From the IMG/VR virus record IMGVR_UViG_3300042542_002303, positions 1 through 37,396 of that record: a stretch of 37,396 nucleotides of DNA, one strand, 5' to 3'. The notes below the pieces were generated by a model that worked only from the letters and a program-made list of their open reading frames with translations, made no database searches and was not told the origin of the DNA. The DNA is from a virus. The position numbers were made by a program, and so were the translations under genes. Below, piece by piece: positions 1 through 6,377 of the stretch (positions are counted from its first letter, which is position 1; every line of letters begins with the position of its first letter).

Positions 1-127
1 GTCGCAGGGCAGGGGCTCGGCAAGCCACAGAGTCGACAGGGTGCCACTACGGGCCGCGACAACCACCACCGGGCGGGCGCTGGACGAATCGGTAACGAGA
101 TAGCGCCGGCCGGCGACGATGGCGACC
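1..127. repeat. Terminal direct repeat (circular assembly overlap), left copy
   Basis: These 127 bases are repeated exactly at 37270-37396, so the contig closes into a circle of 37,269 bp. The repeat lies inside a protein-coding gene whose reading frame continues without a break across the join. An exact length of 127 matches the largest k-mer commonly used by de Bruijn graph assemblers, so I read it as an assembly overlap and not as a physical terminal repeat of the virion DNA. Confidence 0.93.
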
Positions 128-354
128 GACGCAGCAAGCGGGAGGCTATCGGCACCTTCTGGCACCGCGCCCTGTGTCGTCGTCGACAGCGGGTCGACCG
201 TAGCGGCGACGTAGGCCCCCAGAGCATCGGGAGACTGCGACGGGATGCGTCTCGCCGTCGCCGACGATGGAACGCCGGTCGACACACCGCCATCCGTCGA
301 CAAGCGCGGATACGACAGGATCGTGTCTGTGGAGCCGACCAGCACGCGCTGCAT
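1..354 (-). CDS. Neck / head-tail connector-like protein, N-terminal part (gene crosses the join)
   Basis: This is the first 118 codons of a 301-aa protein that continues at 37269 and ends at 36718. It begins MQRVLVGSTDT with an ATG at 352-354. No Shine-Dalgarno sequence precedes the ATG; a TATAGT -10-like element at 366-361 would start the transcript at or beside the ATG, so the mRNA may be leaderless. It is the first gene of the neck/tail module and follows a terminator (396-440). The part seen here is rich in Ser, Thr, Ala and Val, with no motif I can name. Its role as a head-tail joining or neck protein is inferred from its place between the gp10-like gene and the tail terminator and from its helical C-terminal half. 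Confidence 0.8.
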   Translation of the reverse strand, partial: MQRVLVGSTDTILSYPRLSTDGGVSTGVPSSATARRIPSQSPDALGAYVAATVDPLSTTTQGAVPEGADSLPLAASVAIVAGRRYLVTDSSSARPVVVVAARSGTLSTLWLAEPLPCD

Positions 355-377
355 GGCTGCACTATAATGCAGTTGAC
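355..377 (-). promoter_or_regulatory. Candidate late promoter with 16-bp palindrome CTGCA-N6-TGCAG
   Basis: A perfect palindrome with 5-bp arms lies at 357-372. Read on the minus strand its centre contains TATAGT (366-361), a good -10 element whose expected start point falls on the ATG at 354. There is no recognisable -35 hexamer 17 bp upstream, so an activator or phage factor may be needed. The upstream flank GTCAACTGCA is shared with the palindrome at 23430-23445, ahead of the scaffold/capsid module. Confidence 0.55.
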
Positions 378-395
378 GTCCGGGCGCTACCTGTG

Positions 396-440
396 CGCAA
401 AAACGCGCCCCCGGTCACCGCACCATGCGGAGCCGGGGGC
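396..440 (-). terminator. Rho-independent terminator after the packaging module
   Basis: Read on the minus strand, an 8-bp GCCCCCGG / CCGGGGGC stem (440-433 with 414-407) encloses a smaller CGCA..TGCG hairpin and is followed by GCGTTTTTGCGC. It lies between the gp10-like gene (stop at 468) and the late promoter at 355-377, separating the packaging and tail units. Confidence 0.7.
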
Positions 441-467
441 TAGGCGAGCTGACGCCATGGCGGCGGT

Positions 468-1079
468 CTAACCGAAGACCTTTGCCCTGCCAAGCAGCGT
501 GTTGAGTTCGCGCTCTTGATCTGGCGTCAAGCCCATAAAGGGCCGCGCTGGCGTCGTCGAGGTGCCGTGGTGGATCCAGTAGCCGAGGACGTTGTGTGGC
601 GGTCCCTGTTCGCCGGTCTTGATCTGTCGCTGGCCTGATTCGCGCTTGAGGTCGCGTTCAAGTTGACGGGCCTCGCCACGTCTCAGGGTCTTGCTGATGC
701 TTGTCTCGCCGAACCGCCCCTCGACAAGGCCAGCACGACGGAGCGCCCTGATCTCTGACGGCGCACGGACCTGGCTGCTTGACCCCGTGTCTGGCGCGAT
801 GACGACCTCGACACCGTTGCCGGTGATGCGCGTTTCGCGGACCTTGATGGAGTTCATCAAGCCACCCGTCAAGCGAAGGTCGATCTTCTGGTCCTCGCCC
901 ATGCGCTGTAGCTGTCGTCGGTACTGCGTCGAGTAGGACGCAAACGCCTGCCCCGTCGACGAGATGCCCTGATCAGTGCGCCGCAGGATCGCACCGGGGA
1001 CGAACGCGCCGATCACCTTGGCTGCTTTTTCGGCGTCGAATTTGACCGGGGTTCCGCTGCGCTTGGTTGTGATGCCCAC
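468..1079 (-). CDS. HK97 gp10 / gpG-like neck or tail-completion protein
   Basis: 203 aa. I chose the GTG at 1079 because GGAGGTGA sits just upstream; 28 more upstream codons are open but lack a ribosome site. The C-terminal half carries the pattern of phage virion morphogenesis proteins: a histidine pair before a GTSTTPARPFMGL stretch, which matches the H-x-G-T...P-x-R-P-F-x-G signature of the gp10/gpG-like completion family. The middle has a basic helical stretch (RRGEARQLERDLKRESGQ). The gene follows the MuF-like gene with a 4-bp gap and ends the packaging/connector operon. Proteins of this type complete the head-tail interface. An alternative is a general minor head protein; the position favours neck completion. 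Confidence 0.75.
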   Translation of the reverse strand: MGITTKRSGTPVKFDAEKAAKVIGAFVPGAILRRTDQGISSTGQAFASYSTQYRRQLQRMGEDQKIDLRLTGGLMNSIKVRETRITGNGVEVVIAPDTGSSSQVRAPSEIRALRRAGLVEGRFGETSISKTLRRGEARQLERDLKRESGQRQIKTGEQGPPHNVLGYWIHHGTSTTPARPFMGLTPDQERELNTLLGRAKVFG

Positions 1080-1083
1080 GTCG

Positions 1084-1899
1084 TCACCTCCGTTGCAGTG
1101 CCTGCGTCTCGGCGTCGACAATGAGCCTCGACCCATCGGGCCGATAGATCTCGATGCCTTCACGCACCGCCGTCTCTACCGTCGTCGGTGCCCAGCTATG
1201 ACGGCAGTTGTACCCGCCGCAGTAGTCGTCGGCAGGGAGGCCCTGCCCGTTGTCGAGGCGGGCCGGGTCCGTGACTGCCTTGCCGACCCATAGCTTGCAG
1301 AATGGCCGGTTCTTGGCGTCGCGTGGCCCGACGTAGACGTAGACCAGGTCGAGTTCCGCCTCGACCTCACGGGCCGCAGAGATGACCGACCGCCGACCCA
1401 CCGCCATGATGGCGGCATCGACTGCGGCCGACGCACGGACATACGTCGTCGACAGCCGCGCCCGCACTTCCTCGATGACGTCGGCAAGCGACCCACTGGA
1501 CGTGATGCCGCGAGACACGGCGTCACGCATTTCTTCACGGGCCAGCCGGAACACCGCGACAACGTCGGCGACTTGGCCATTGACGATGGCGTCTAGTTCT
1601 CGTCTCGCGTCGACCGATAGCGCCGAAGGAGGCGTGCCCAAGACAGCGGCGACGGCTTCAATGGCGCGTTGTCCGACGACACCGCGTACCGTTTCCCCCT
1701 CGGCCTCCAGTCGGCGACGTACTTGCGAGAGGACAGCGGCGGACGTCTGCGCCTGTCGGCGGACGAGACTGTCTTCGCCGGGGACGGTGTCGAGGGACAG
1801 GAGGATTCGCAGAAGGTCGCGCTCAAGTGCCACCTCGAGACGTCGCAGATCCTCGACGGCGGCATCGGCGACGACGCCGGCAGCATCTGCCCCGCTCAC
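1084..1899 (-). CDS. MuF-like minor head protein
   Basis: 271 aa, GTG start overlapping the portal stop by 4 bp (GTGA), with GAGG seven bases upstream. The N-terminal two thirds is helical. The C-terminus, from about residue 190, has the conserved MuF core: a GPRDAKNRPFC stretch, then NGQGLP, then CGGYNCRHSW, with the Cys/His set expected of the family. MuF-type proteins are injected or internal minor capsid proteins bound at the portal vertex, and their gene commonly follows the portal gene, as here. No toxin domain is fused to it. Confidence 0.88.
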   Translation of the reverse strand: MSGADAAGVVADAAVEDLRRLEVALERDLLRILLSLDTVPGEDSLVRRQAQTSAAVLSQVRRRLEAEGETVRGVVGQRAIEAVAAVLGTPPSALSVDARRELDAIVNGQVADVVAVFRLAREEMRDAVSRGITSSGSLADVIEEVRARLSTTYVRASAAVDAAIMAVGRRSVISAAREVEAELDLVYVYVGPRDAKNRPFCKLWVGKAVTDPARLDNGQGLPADDYCGGYNCRHSWAPTTVETAVREGIEIYRPDGSRLIVDAETQALQRR

Positions 1900-3443
1900 G
1901 ACGTGGCCTCATCCTCTTCCTCGTCCTCTTCTTCGACGACAGTAGTCTCGCGTCGCGCCGTGAACGGAGAGCCCGCCAGTGCGCCGGGCAGACTCACCTG
2001 CGGCGCACGGACGGCCCGCATCTGCTCAAGGTACGCTTCCGCCGCCGCACGGTCGGCACTCAGGCCCAGCATCACGCGAGCGTCGGCCTCGTCGATGAGC
2101 CCGGCCTCCCTCAACGCCAACACCCGATCCTGCTTCTCTTGATCGGCCTCATAGGTCTTGCCGGTCGACAGCGTGACCATCGGCTTGACGTCGCCAAACT
2201 CAGCGGGGCTTGCGGGGTCAAACAAGCGCAGCACGTCGATAACGATGGGCAGGAGTTGGCCCTCTTCGAACGCCTTGAATATGGGCCGGCTTTCCGCAAC
2301 GCGCTGATCATGCGGCGCGTTGGCGATCATGCGTGACACGCCGGACTGCGGCGCACCGGGTTCGACGGCGTAGGCGTCGGGTGAGTTGCCTCGCGACACG
2401 CCGAGCTCCTGCAGGTCACGAGTCGCGCTGGCCTCGATAGCAGCGTGGTCCGCGCCGGCAGTCTGCGCCTGCAGCGTCTCGCCGGACCCGATTTGCAGGA
2501 CGACACCTGGACCGCCGACAAGTTCGCTCGTCTCGCGAGTGAGGCCGCTGTAGACCCACGTTGCATGGGCCTGCATGTCGACGACGTGCTGCCGATTGGA
2601 CCTCGACACGTTCAGCCGGTCGACGTTGGCGACGACGTCACGGTCGGGATCGGGCCAGATACCGCCAGCACCGGGCTCGATACGAAGGAACGCGCCGGGG
2701 AAGCGGCCTTCGTATGCCTCCGACGCCGTCGCTGTCTTGCCGTCCTCGCTCACACGCCGATGCGACCACGCGCCAAACGACACGAGATTGCCCGCATCGT
2801 CCTCGACAAACTCCCGTGACCACACCCACCACAAAGGCGACGCCGACGACGGCGTGGCTTGCTTGATGGCGCACAGCCACAAGGCATCGGGGTCATCGGG
2901 GGCCGACGGATGCGCCAGCGTGACGACGTCGTGCGTCCAGTAGATTTGGCAGACCAGCTTGCCGATGTCGCCGATCTTGCGCCAGCCAAGCATGGCAAAC
3001 GACGCACGAGCGCCAGCGTGACAGCGCCGTTCCATCTCTGGCATGACGACGTCAATACCGGCCTCGTCAAGCCCACGCCGAAAGGCGACAAGGCGCTCGT
3101 CATCCTCGTCCAGCGCCTCGCCCTCGTCGTCGACAAGGGTGCGATCCGCTGGCGTGGCGTAGACGCCGCTGTCCTGTCGAGCGAAGAACCGGAGCCAGTT
3201 GACGGGGTCAATCGGAAGCTGCTGATAGGTGCGAGGGTACGCCTTCTTCAGCGCGTCGCGAATCACGCTGGCCTGGTCGCCGCTGTAGCGCACCGCAAGC
3301 CCCTTGACGACGCTATCGTAGTCGGCGGGTCGGGTCTTCCGGCCAGCGTCGAGTAGCGCCGACAACTGGTCTGGCATCCATGCGCCGGCCTGCTGTCGGA
3401 TTGTCTCGATCACGGCATCGCTTGCGGCGTTGTAGGAAATCAT
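1896..3443 (-). CDS. Portal protein
   Basis: 515 aa, ATG start. It lies directly between TerL and the MuF-like gene, the standard place for the portal. The sequence fits a portal of the SPP1 gp6 or HK97 type: a helical N-terminus, a beta-rich wing (around RFPGAFLRIEPG), and a long central helix region around residues 350-420 (SGVSRMIANAPHDQRVAES). The C-terminal tail is very acidic (VEEEDEEEDEATS). It forms the dodecameric ring through which DNA enters and leaves. The upstream gap of 42 bp contains a TTGACT-like hexamer but no properly spaced -10. Family assignment rests on context plus fold-like pattern, not on a single signature. Confidence 0.85.
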   Translation of the reverse strand: MISYNAASDAVIETIRQQAGAWMPDQLSALLDAGRKTRPADYDSVVKGLAVRYSGDQASVIRDALKKAYPRTYQQLPIDPVNWLRFFARQDSGVYATPADRTLVDDEGEALDEDDERLVAFRRGLDEAGIDVVMPEMERRCHAGARASFAMLGWRKIGDIGKLVCQIYWTHDVVTLAHPSAPDDPDALWLCAIKQATPSSASPLWWVWSREFVEDDAGNLVSFGAWSHRRVSEDGKTATASEAYEGRFPGAFLRIEPGAGGIWPDPDRDVVANVDRLNVSRSNRQHVVDMQAHATWVYSGLTRETSELVGGPGVVLQIGSGETLQAQTAGADHAAIEASATRDLQELGVSRGNSPDAYAVEPGAPQSGVSRMIANAPHDQRVAESRPIFKAFEEGQLLPIVIDVLRLFDPASPAEFGDVKPMVTLSTGKTYEADQEKQDRVLALREAGLIDEADARVMLGLSADRAAAEAYLEQMRAVRAPQVSLPGALAGSPFTARRETTVVEEEDEEEDEATS

Positions 3444-3485
3444 GCCGCAACCCTACCACGCCAAAAGTCAAGCGGAAACACCCGG

Positions 3486-4799
3486 TCAGACTCGCCCCCA
3501 TTCATCGGTCAGGGCGTCACCTGGCGTTGTCTGGTTGGCGCGTGGGCGATGGACGGGCCACTGCCAGTGACAGAGATAACCAAGGGCGTCGATACCGTGA
3601 TCGATATCGCCTCGCTTGTCGGGGTCGCCATTGCGGTCCAGCGCCTGCGTTTCCAGCGCCCGAGTGAGCACGGGGGCAGCGCTGGCGTCGACGGTGACGC
3701 GCCGGTCACGGAAGAGCACATTTAGCGTGTTGACCCTGTCCTTGACGGGCGGGTTTGCGTTGCCATGCACCGGCCTGAACCCGGCCTGCGTCAGTAGCGC
3801 GACGTCGCTCTTCGTCGACGTGGAACGAAGCGCCGTGCCGCTGGCGTCGACGAACGCCTGTAGTCGCATCTGGTACACGTCGTCTCGCGTGTAGTGCCTC
3901 CCTCGTGTGCGGGTGAGGTACTGCGCGATCCACTGTGCCACTCGCTCGGCGTGTTCGTCCGTCGTCGTGCCGTTTTCCTTGATCACCTCGCCGACGACGT
4001 GTGTCGTGCGTTGCGATTGGTCCGTCTCGACGACGATCCAGTGCATGTATCGCACGTTGAAGTCACACGCGATCTGAATGGTGCCGCGATTGACGACGGG
4101 CGACACGCAATGCACTCGCCTGTCGAATCGGCCGTAGACGCGCCCACCCTTGGCCGTGCGGACGCCGTCGAGTTTCTCTGACGCCGTGCTGTCGTCCATG
4201 CGTTGCCGCATCGATTCGACATACGTCGACGAGAGGTAGCTATTCGCCGACGACGTCACGCTCCACTGCCGCACGTCGGGGCTCGGCTTGGCCAAGATCA
4301 TCTCGTAGGCCGGCCCGTAGCCTTCAGGTGTGCCCGTCAACACGATTTGCTGACACGGCCCCATGCTGACACGGGCCATCGCCGTCGTCAGGGCCTCGAC
4401 GTCGCACAGCTCCCACTCGTCGACGAGAAGCCCGCCAGCGGTGATGCCTTCAAGGGAGCGGGGCTCGTCGGCACTGCGGCACAAGATCTCCATCTGCCGC
4501 TTGCGCCCGATGGTCAGGATCTTGTCCGTTTTGTGCCATGTATAGGGCAGCTTCCACGCATCCAGCATCCGCCGCGCCGTCGCCACGAAAACGTCGACCA
4601 CCATGCGGTAGGTAGGCTCAACGACAAGGATGGGGAACCCGCCAGACCGGAAAGCCATGTCGACGACGGCCGCGACACCGGCGACCGTTTTCCCGCTGCG
4701 GTAGCCACCTTGGAGCACCTTGATTCTCGACGTCCTGTCACCAACCAGCGCAAGCTGGTGAGGTAGCAGGGTCGCCGCGCCACGCTGAATATTCAGCAC
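3486..4799 (-). CDS. terL: Terminase large subunit (ATPase/nuclease)
   Basis: 437 aa, GTG start (MLNIQRGAATLLPHQ). The N-terminal ATPase has Walker A GGYRSGKT at about residues 31-38 and a Walker B with catalytic acid in GLLVDEWE. A coupling motif follows in VLTGTPEGYG. The C-terminal RNase H-like nuclease shows its acidic residues in ACDFNVRY, FVDASG and DHGIDALGY. It docks on the portal and pumps DNA into the procapsid while cutting concatemers. The gene follows the small-subunit candidate by 6 bp and precedes the portal. Confidence 0.95.
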   Translation of the reverse strand: MLNIQRGAATLLPHQLALVGDRTSRIKVLQGGYRSGKTVAGVAAVVDMAFRSGGFPILVVEPTYRMVVDVFVATARRMLDAWKLPYTWHKTDKILTIGRKRQMEILCRSADEPRSLEGITAGGLLVDEWELCDVEALTTAMARVSMGPCQQIVLTGTPEGYGPAYEMILAKPSPDVRQWSVTSSANSYLSSTYVESMRQRMDDSTASEKLDGVRTAKGGRVYGRFDRRVHCVSPVVNRGTIQIACDFNVRYMHWIVVETDQSQRTTHVVGEVIKENGTTTDEHAERVAQWIAQYLTRTRGRHYTRDDVYQMRLQAFVDASGTALRSTSTKSDVALLTQAGFRPVHGNANPPVKDRVNTLNVLFRDRRVTVDASAAPVLTRALETQALDRNGDPDKRGDIDHGIDALGYLCHWQWPVHRPRANQTTPGDALTDEWGRV

Positions 4800-4805
4800 G
4801 GTGCG

Positions 4806-5297
4806 CTATTTCCCGGCCGGGGTGACCACGGCCGGAATCCAATCCACCACGTCCACAGTGTCGGGCGCGTCGGCAACCGTGCGTCCAGGTGGCCCGTAGC
4901 GGGCGGGGTCGAGGGCCGCCAGCATGGCGAGGATGGCGGCGCGGTCGCCGTCGTCCGCGAGGGCTGCTAGGCGCTCCTCGAGCTCTTCGATGGACGGTCG
5001 CCGCCAGTTGGCTCCCATCGCCACCATGGTCCCGTTGTCGCGGTGCTCGGGCTCCCATCGTGCGTGAGGCGCTAGGGCGATGTCGAGGATCATCTTTGCC
5101 GCTGCGTTGCGATCCTTGCTGTCGGCCTCGACGACAGAGAGGCGCTCGGCGTCGGTGAGGTCCGGCACCACGTCGGGATTGCCGACGGCTTTGGCGTACT
5201 GGACGCGCAAGATGTGATCGGTCGCCGTGCGGAGCCAGCGAGAGAGAGGCAGGCGATCAGACGCCCGCCCGGAACCGGGACGGGGAGGGGACGGCAT
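4806..5297 (-). CDS. terS: Putative terminase small subunit
   Basis: 163 aa from the ATG at 5297. An upstream extension is open to 5420, but a T-rich terminator (5324-5354) lies inside it, which makes the 5297 start more likely. No strong Shine-Dalgarno precedes it. The N-terminus is basic and could bind DNA (SGRASDRLPLSRWLRTATDHILRVQYAKAV). The middle has a helical pair around ERLSVVEADSKDRNAAAKMILDIAL, and an acidic helix follows (SIEELEERLAALADDGDRAA). The product would recognise the packaging site and present DNA to TerL. The call rests mainly on its position immediately upstream of terL, size and charge, since TerS sequences are poorly conserved. Confidence 0.6.
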   Translation of the reverse strand: MPSPPRPGSGRASDRLPLSRWLRTATDHILRVQYAKAVGNPDVVPDLTDAERLSVVEADSKDRNAAAKMILDIALAPHARWEPEHRDNGTMVAMGANWRRPSIEELEERLAALADDGDRAAILAMLAALDPARYGPPGRTVADAPDTVDVVDWIPAVVTPAGK

Positions 5298-5323
5298 AGG
5301 CAAGCATCTTGCCAGATTGGCAC

Positions 5324-5354
5324 AAAAAAACAAACCCCCGACACCATGCCGGGG
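5324..5354 (-). terminator. Rho-independent terminator just upstream of terS
   Basis: On the minus strand a CCCCG / CGGGG stem (54-50 with 40-36 of the 53xx coordinates) with a 9-base loop is followed by GTTTGTTTTTTTG. Together with the terminator at 5419-5442 it insulates terS from the 59-aa gene upstream. Confidence 0.65.
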
Positions 5355-5418
5355 ATCCGTCTGCCTTGTCAGGGCCCATCGTGGGCGTTGTCTAGCGCGT
5401 GGTGGCGATGGAGGCAAC

Positions 5419-5442
5419 AAAAAAGCCCCGGCGAACCGGGGC
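5419..5442 (-). terminator. Strong terminator after the 59-aa gene
   Basis: On the minus strand GCCCCGG-TTCG-CCGGGGC (7-bp stem, stable TTCG tetraloop) is followed by TTTTTTGTTG. It begins 8 bp after the stop of the 5450-5629 gene. Confidence 0.85.
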
Positions 5443-5449
5443 GGTGAAG

Positions 5450-5629
5450 TCAGATGCCGTTGCCTTCGCCGATGCTCTCAAGGTAGGCGATGGCTTCCTT
5501 GACGAGGTCATTCGTCGACGACCGGCCACCCTTGGACCAGAGCAGGCTCTGGCAGAGTCCGACCAGCGCGTCGCGCTCGGTCTTGGTCTTGTCGGTCGTC
5601 GTCTTCTTCGAGGGCTTGTTGGTGTTCAT
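5450..5629 (-). CDS. Small basic protein of unknown function (59 aa) in its own transcription unit
   Basis: 59 aa, ATG at 5629. The N-terminal 20 residues are Lys/Thr-rich (KPSKKTTTDKTKTERD). They are followed by two predicted helices with LVGLCQSLLW and DLVKEAIAYLESI. It could be a small DNA- or RNA-binding or regulatory protein, but I recognise no family. It has a private sigma70-type promoter (5664-5636) and a private terminator (5419-5442). The predicted transcript start coincides with the ATG, and there is no clear ribosome site, so the mRNA is probably leaderless. That isolation and promoter quality suggest high early expression of a takeover or regulatory peptide; this is inference. 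Confidence 0.75.
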   Translation of the reverse strand: MNTNKPSKKTTTDKTKTERDALVGLCQSLLWSKGGRSSTNDLVKEAIAYLESIGEGNGI

Positions 5630-5635
5630 GCACCC

Positions 5636-5678
5636 ACTCTACCCAACCGTCACGCATCCGTCAAGCACTTGTGTGCTG
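5636..5678 (-). promoter_or_regulatory. Early promoter of the 59-aa gene
   Basis: On the minus strand -35 TTGACG (5664-5659), a 17-bp spacer and -10 TAGAGT (5641-5636). The predicted start point is about 5629, the first base of the ATG. The 19 bases at 5678-5660 (CAGCACACAAGTGCTTGAC) are identical to the plus-strand promoter at 13577-13595, which marks a shared control element. Confidence 0.75.
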
Positions 5679-5730
5679 TTTCTGTGGGATGGCGTTGCAA
5701 TGCGAGATCTAGTCGTCCTGCCGACAGATC

Positions 5731-5760
5731 AAAAAAAGAACCCCGCCAGCGCAGGCGGGG
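5731..5760 (-). terminator. Terminator after the winged-helix gene
   Basis: On the minus strand CCCCGCC-TGCGCT-GGCGGGG (7-bp stem) is followed by TTCTTTTTTT. It lies 78 bp after the stop of the 5838-6173 gene; the spacer between them shows no gene. Confidence 0.88.
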
Positions 5761-5837
5761 TCCAGTCGCGATCCGGTGGGTGTCCGGCGCTCGCCAGCCC
5801 GCCGAGAGACGGTAGCGGGGTGACGTGGGGGGGGATG

Positions 5838-6173
5838 CTATACCGCTTCAGGTTGCGAAGCAAGGCGGATCACGGTTGCCGGTCTTCCGCGTGTCATGCA
5901 TCCGGTCACTACCGCTTTCCCGTCGGCCTCCAATCTGTCGATGGCCTCTGACAGGGCAGCGGCCCGAAAACGCCGCAAAGCTCGTGTGATTTCTGATCTG
6001 CCCATCGGGCGGGTCTTAAGTAGCGCCACGATGGCCCCCTCCGCTTCCTCAGATGCCGCAGGAACGTTGATCGCCACGCTGACCACCTCACCTATCGCCA
6101 AGTCCTGCGGCGCGGCACAGATGACCACCCTGCGGCCCTGTTGCTCTGTCACGATTCCGGTCGTTGTCGTCAT
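5838..6173 (-). CDS. Winged-helix protein related to the C-terminus of the phage primase
   Basis: 111 aa from the ATG at 6173, chosen for the strong AGGAGG upstream; the frame is open to 6266. The N-terminus is a short beta-rich segment (RRVVICAAPQDLAIGEVVSVAIN). Residues about 48-108 form a winged helix-turn-helix: EGAIVALL, MGRSEITRALRRF, LSEAIDRLEADGKAVV, and a wing with GRP. The same pattern (MGRSDLLRACR, EIVDRLAEEG, GRPREIYAL) ends the primase-helicase encoded just upstream, so the two domains are probably paralogous. Likely a DNA-binding regulator or an origin-binding helper. Candidate AGATCT-centred operators and a TATAAT element lie ahead of it (6235-6304), so autoregulation is possible. 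Confidence 0.8.
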   Translation of the reverse strand: MTTTTGIVTEQQGRRVVICAAPQDLAIGEVVSVAINVPAASEEAEGAIVALLKTRPMGRSEITRALRRFRAAALSEAIDRLEADGKAVVTGCMTRGRPATVIRLASQPEAV

Positions 6174-6234
6174 GCTAACCTCCTGCACATATGGTGCGCG
6201 GAAGTCAGGACGGAAGTCAAGGACCTTCTTCTTA

Positions 6235-6304
6235 TTAGAGATCTCTAAAAGATCTCCTAATGACAAAACTCCTTTATTATAGGGGCTTCCGTTGTTTTAG
6301 ATCT
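6235..6304 (-). promoter_or_regulatory. Promoter with AGATCT-centred palindromes ahead of the winged-helix gene
   Basis: An AT-rich island in a GC-rich genome. It holds a perfect 14-bp palindrome TTAGAGATCTCTAA (6235-6248), a second AGATCT-centred imperfect palindrome 11 bp away (core 6250-6255), and a third AGATCT core at 6299-6304. A perfect minus-strand -10 TATAAT lies at 6281-6276, and the third AGATCT occupies exactly the -35 position (17-bp spacer). This suggests a regulator acting on the promoter of the 6173 gene. Confidence 0.6.
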
Positions 6305-6321
6305 TCTTTCCGCAAAACGCG

Positions 6322-6349
6322 ACGGCCCCGGGTTTTCTCCCGGGGCCGT
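6322..6349 (-). terminator. Terminator hairpin after the primase-helicase gene
   Basis: A perfect 11-bp stem ACGGCCCCGGG / CCCGGGGCCGT with a 6-base loop, 29 bp after the stop of the primase gene. On the minus strand only GCGTTTTGCG follows, so the U-tract is weak, but the stem is very stable. Confidence 0.65.
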
Positions 6350-6377
6350 TGAAGTTCTTTCCGAAATAAGAAGAACC

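Noticed and set aside
1-127. Terminal repeat as a true virion direct terminal repeat
   Set aside because: Exact length 127 and location inside an intact gene fit a k-mer overlap better.
3444-3485. TTGACT in the gap between TerL and portal as a promoter
   Set aside because: The only -10-like sequence (TAGGGT) is 10 bp away, too close.
5298-5420. N-terminal extension of the terminase small-subunit candidate
   Set aside because: A terminator lies within it, and the extension is low-complexity Arg/Pro-rich sequence.
6174-6266. Upstream start (TTG at 6266) for the winged-helix gene
   Set aside because: GGAG is only two bases from the TTG, and the extension would read through the AGATCT operators; the ATG at 6173 has a strong AGGAGG.
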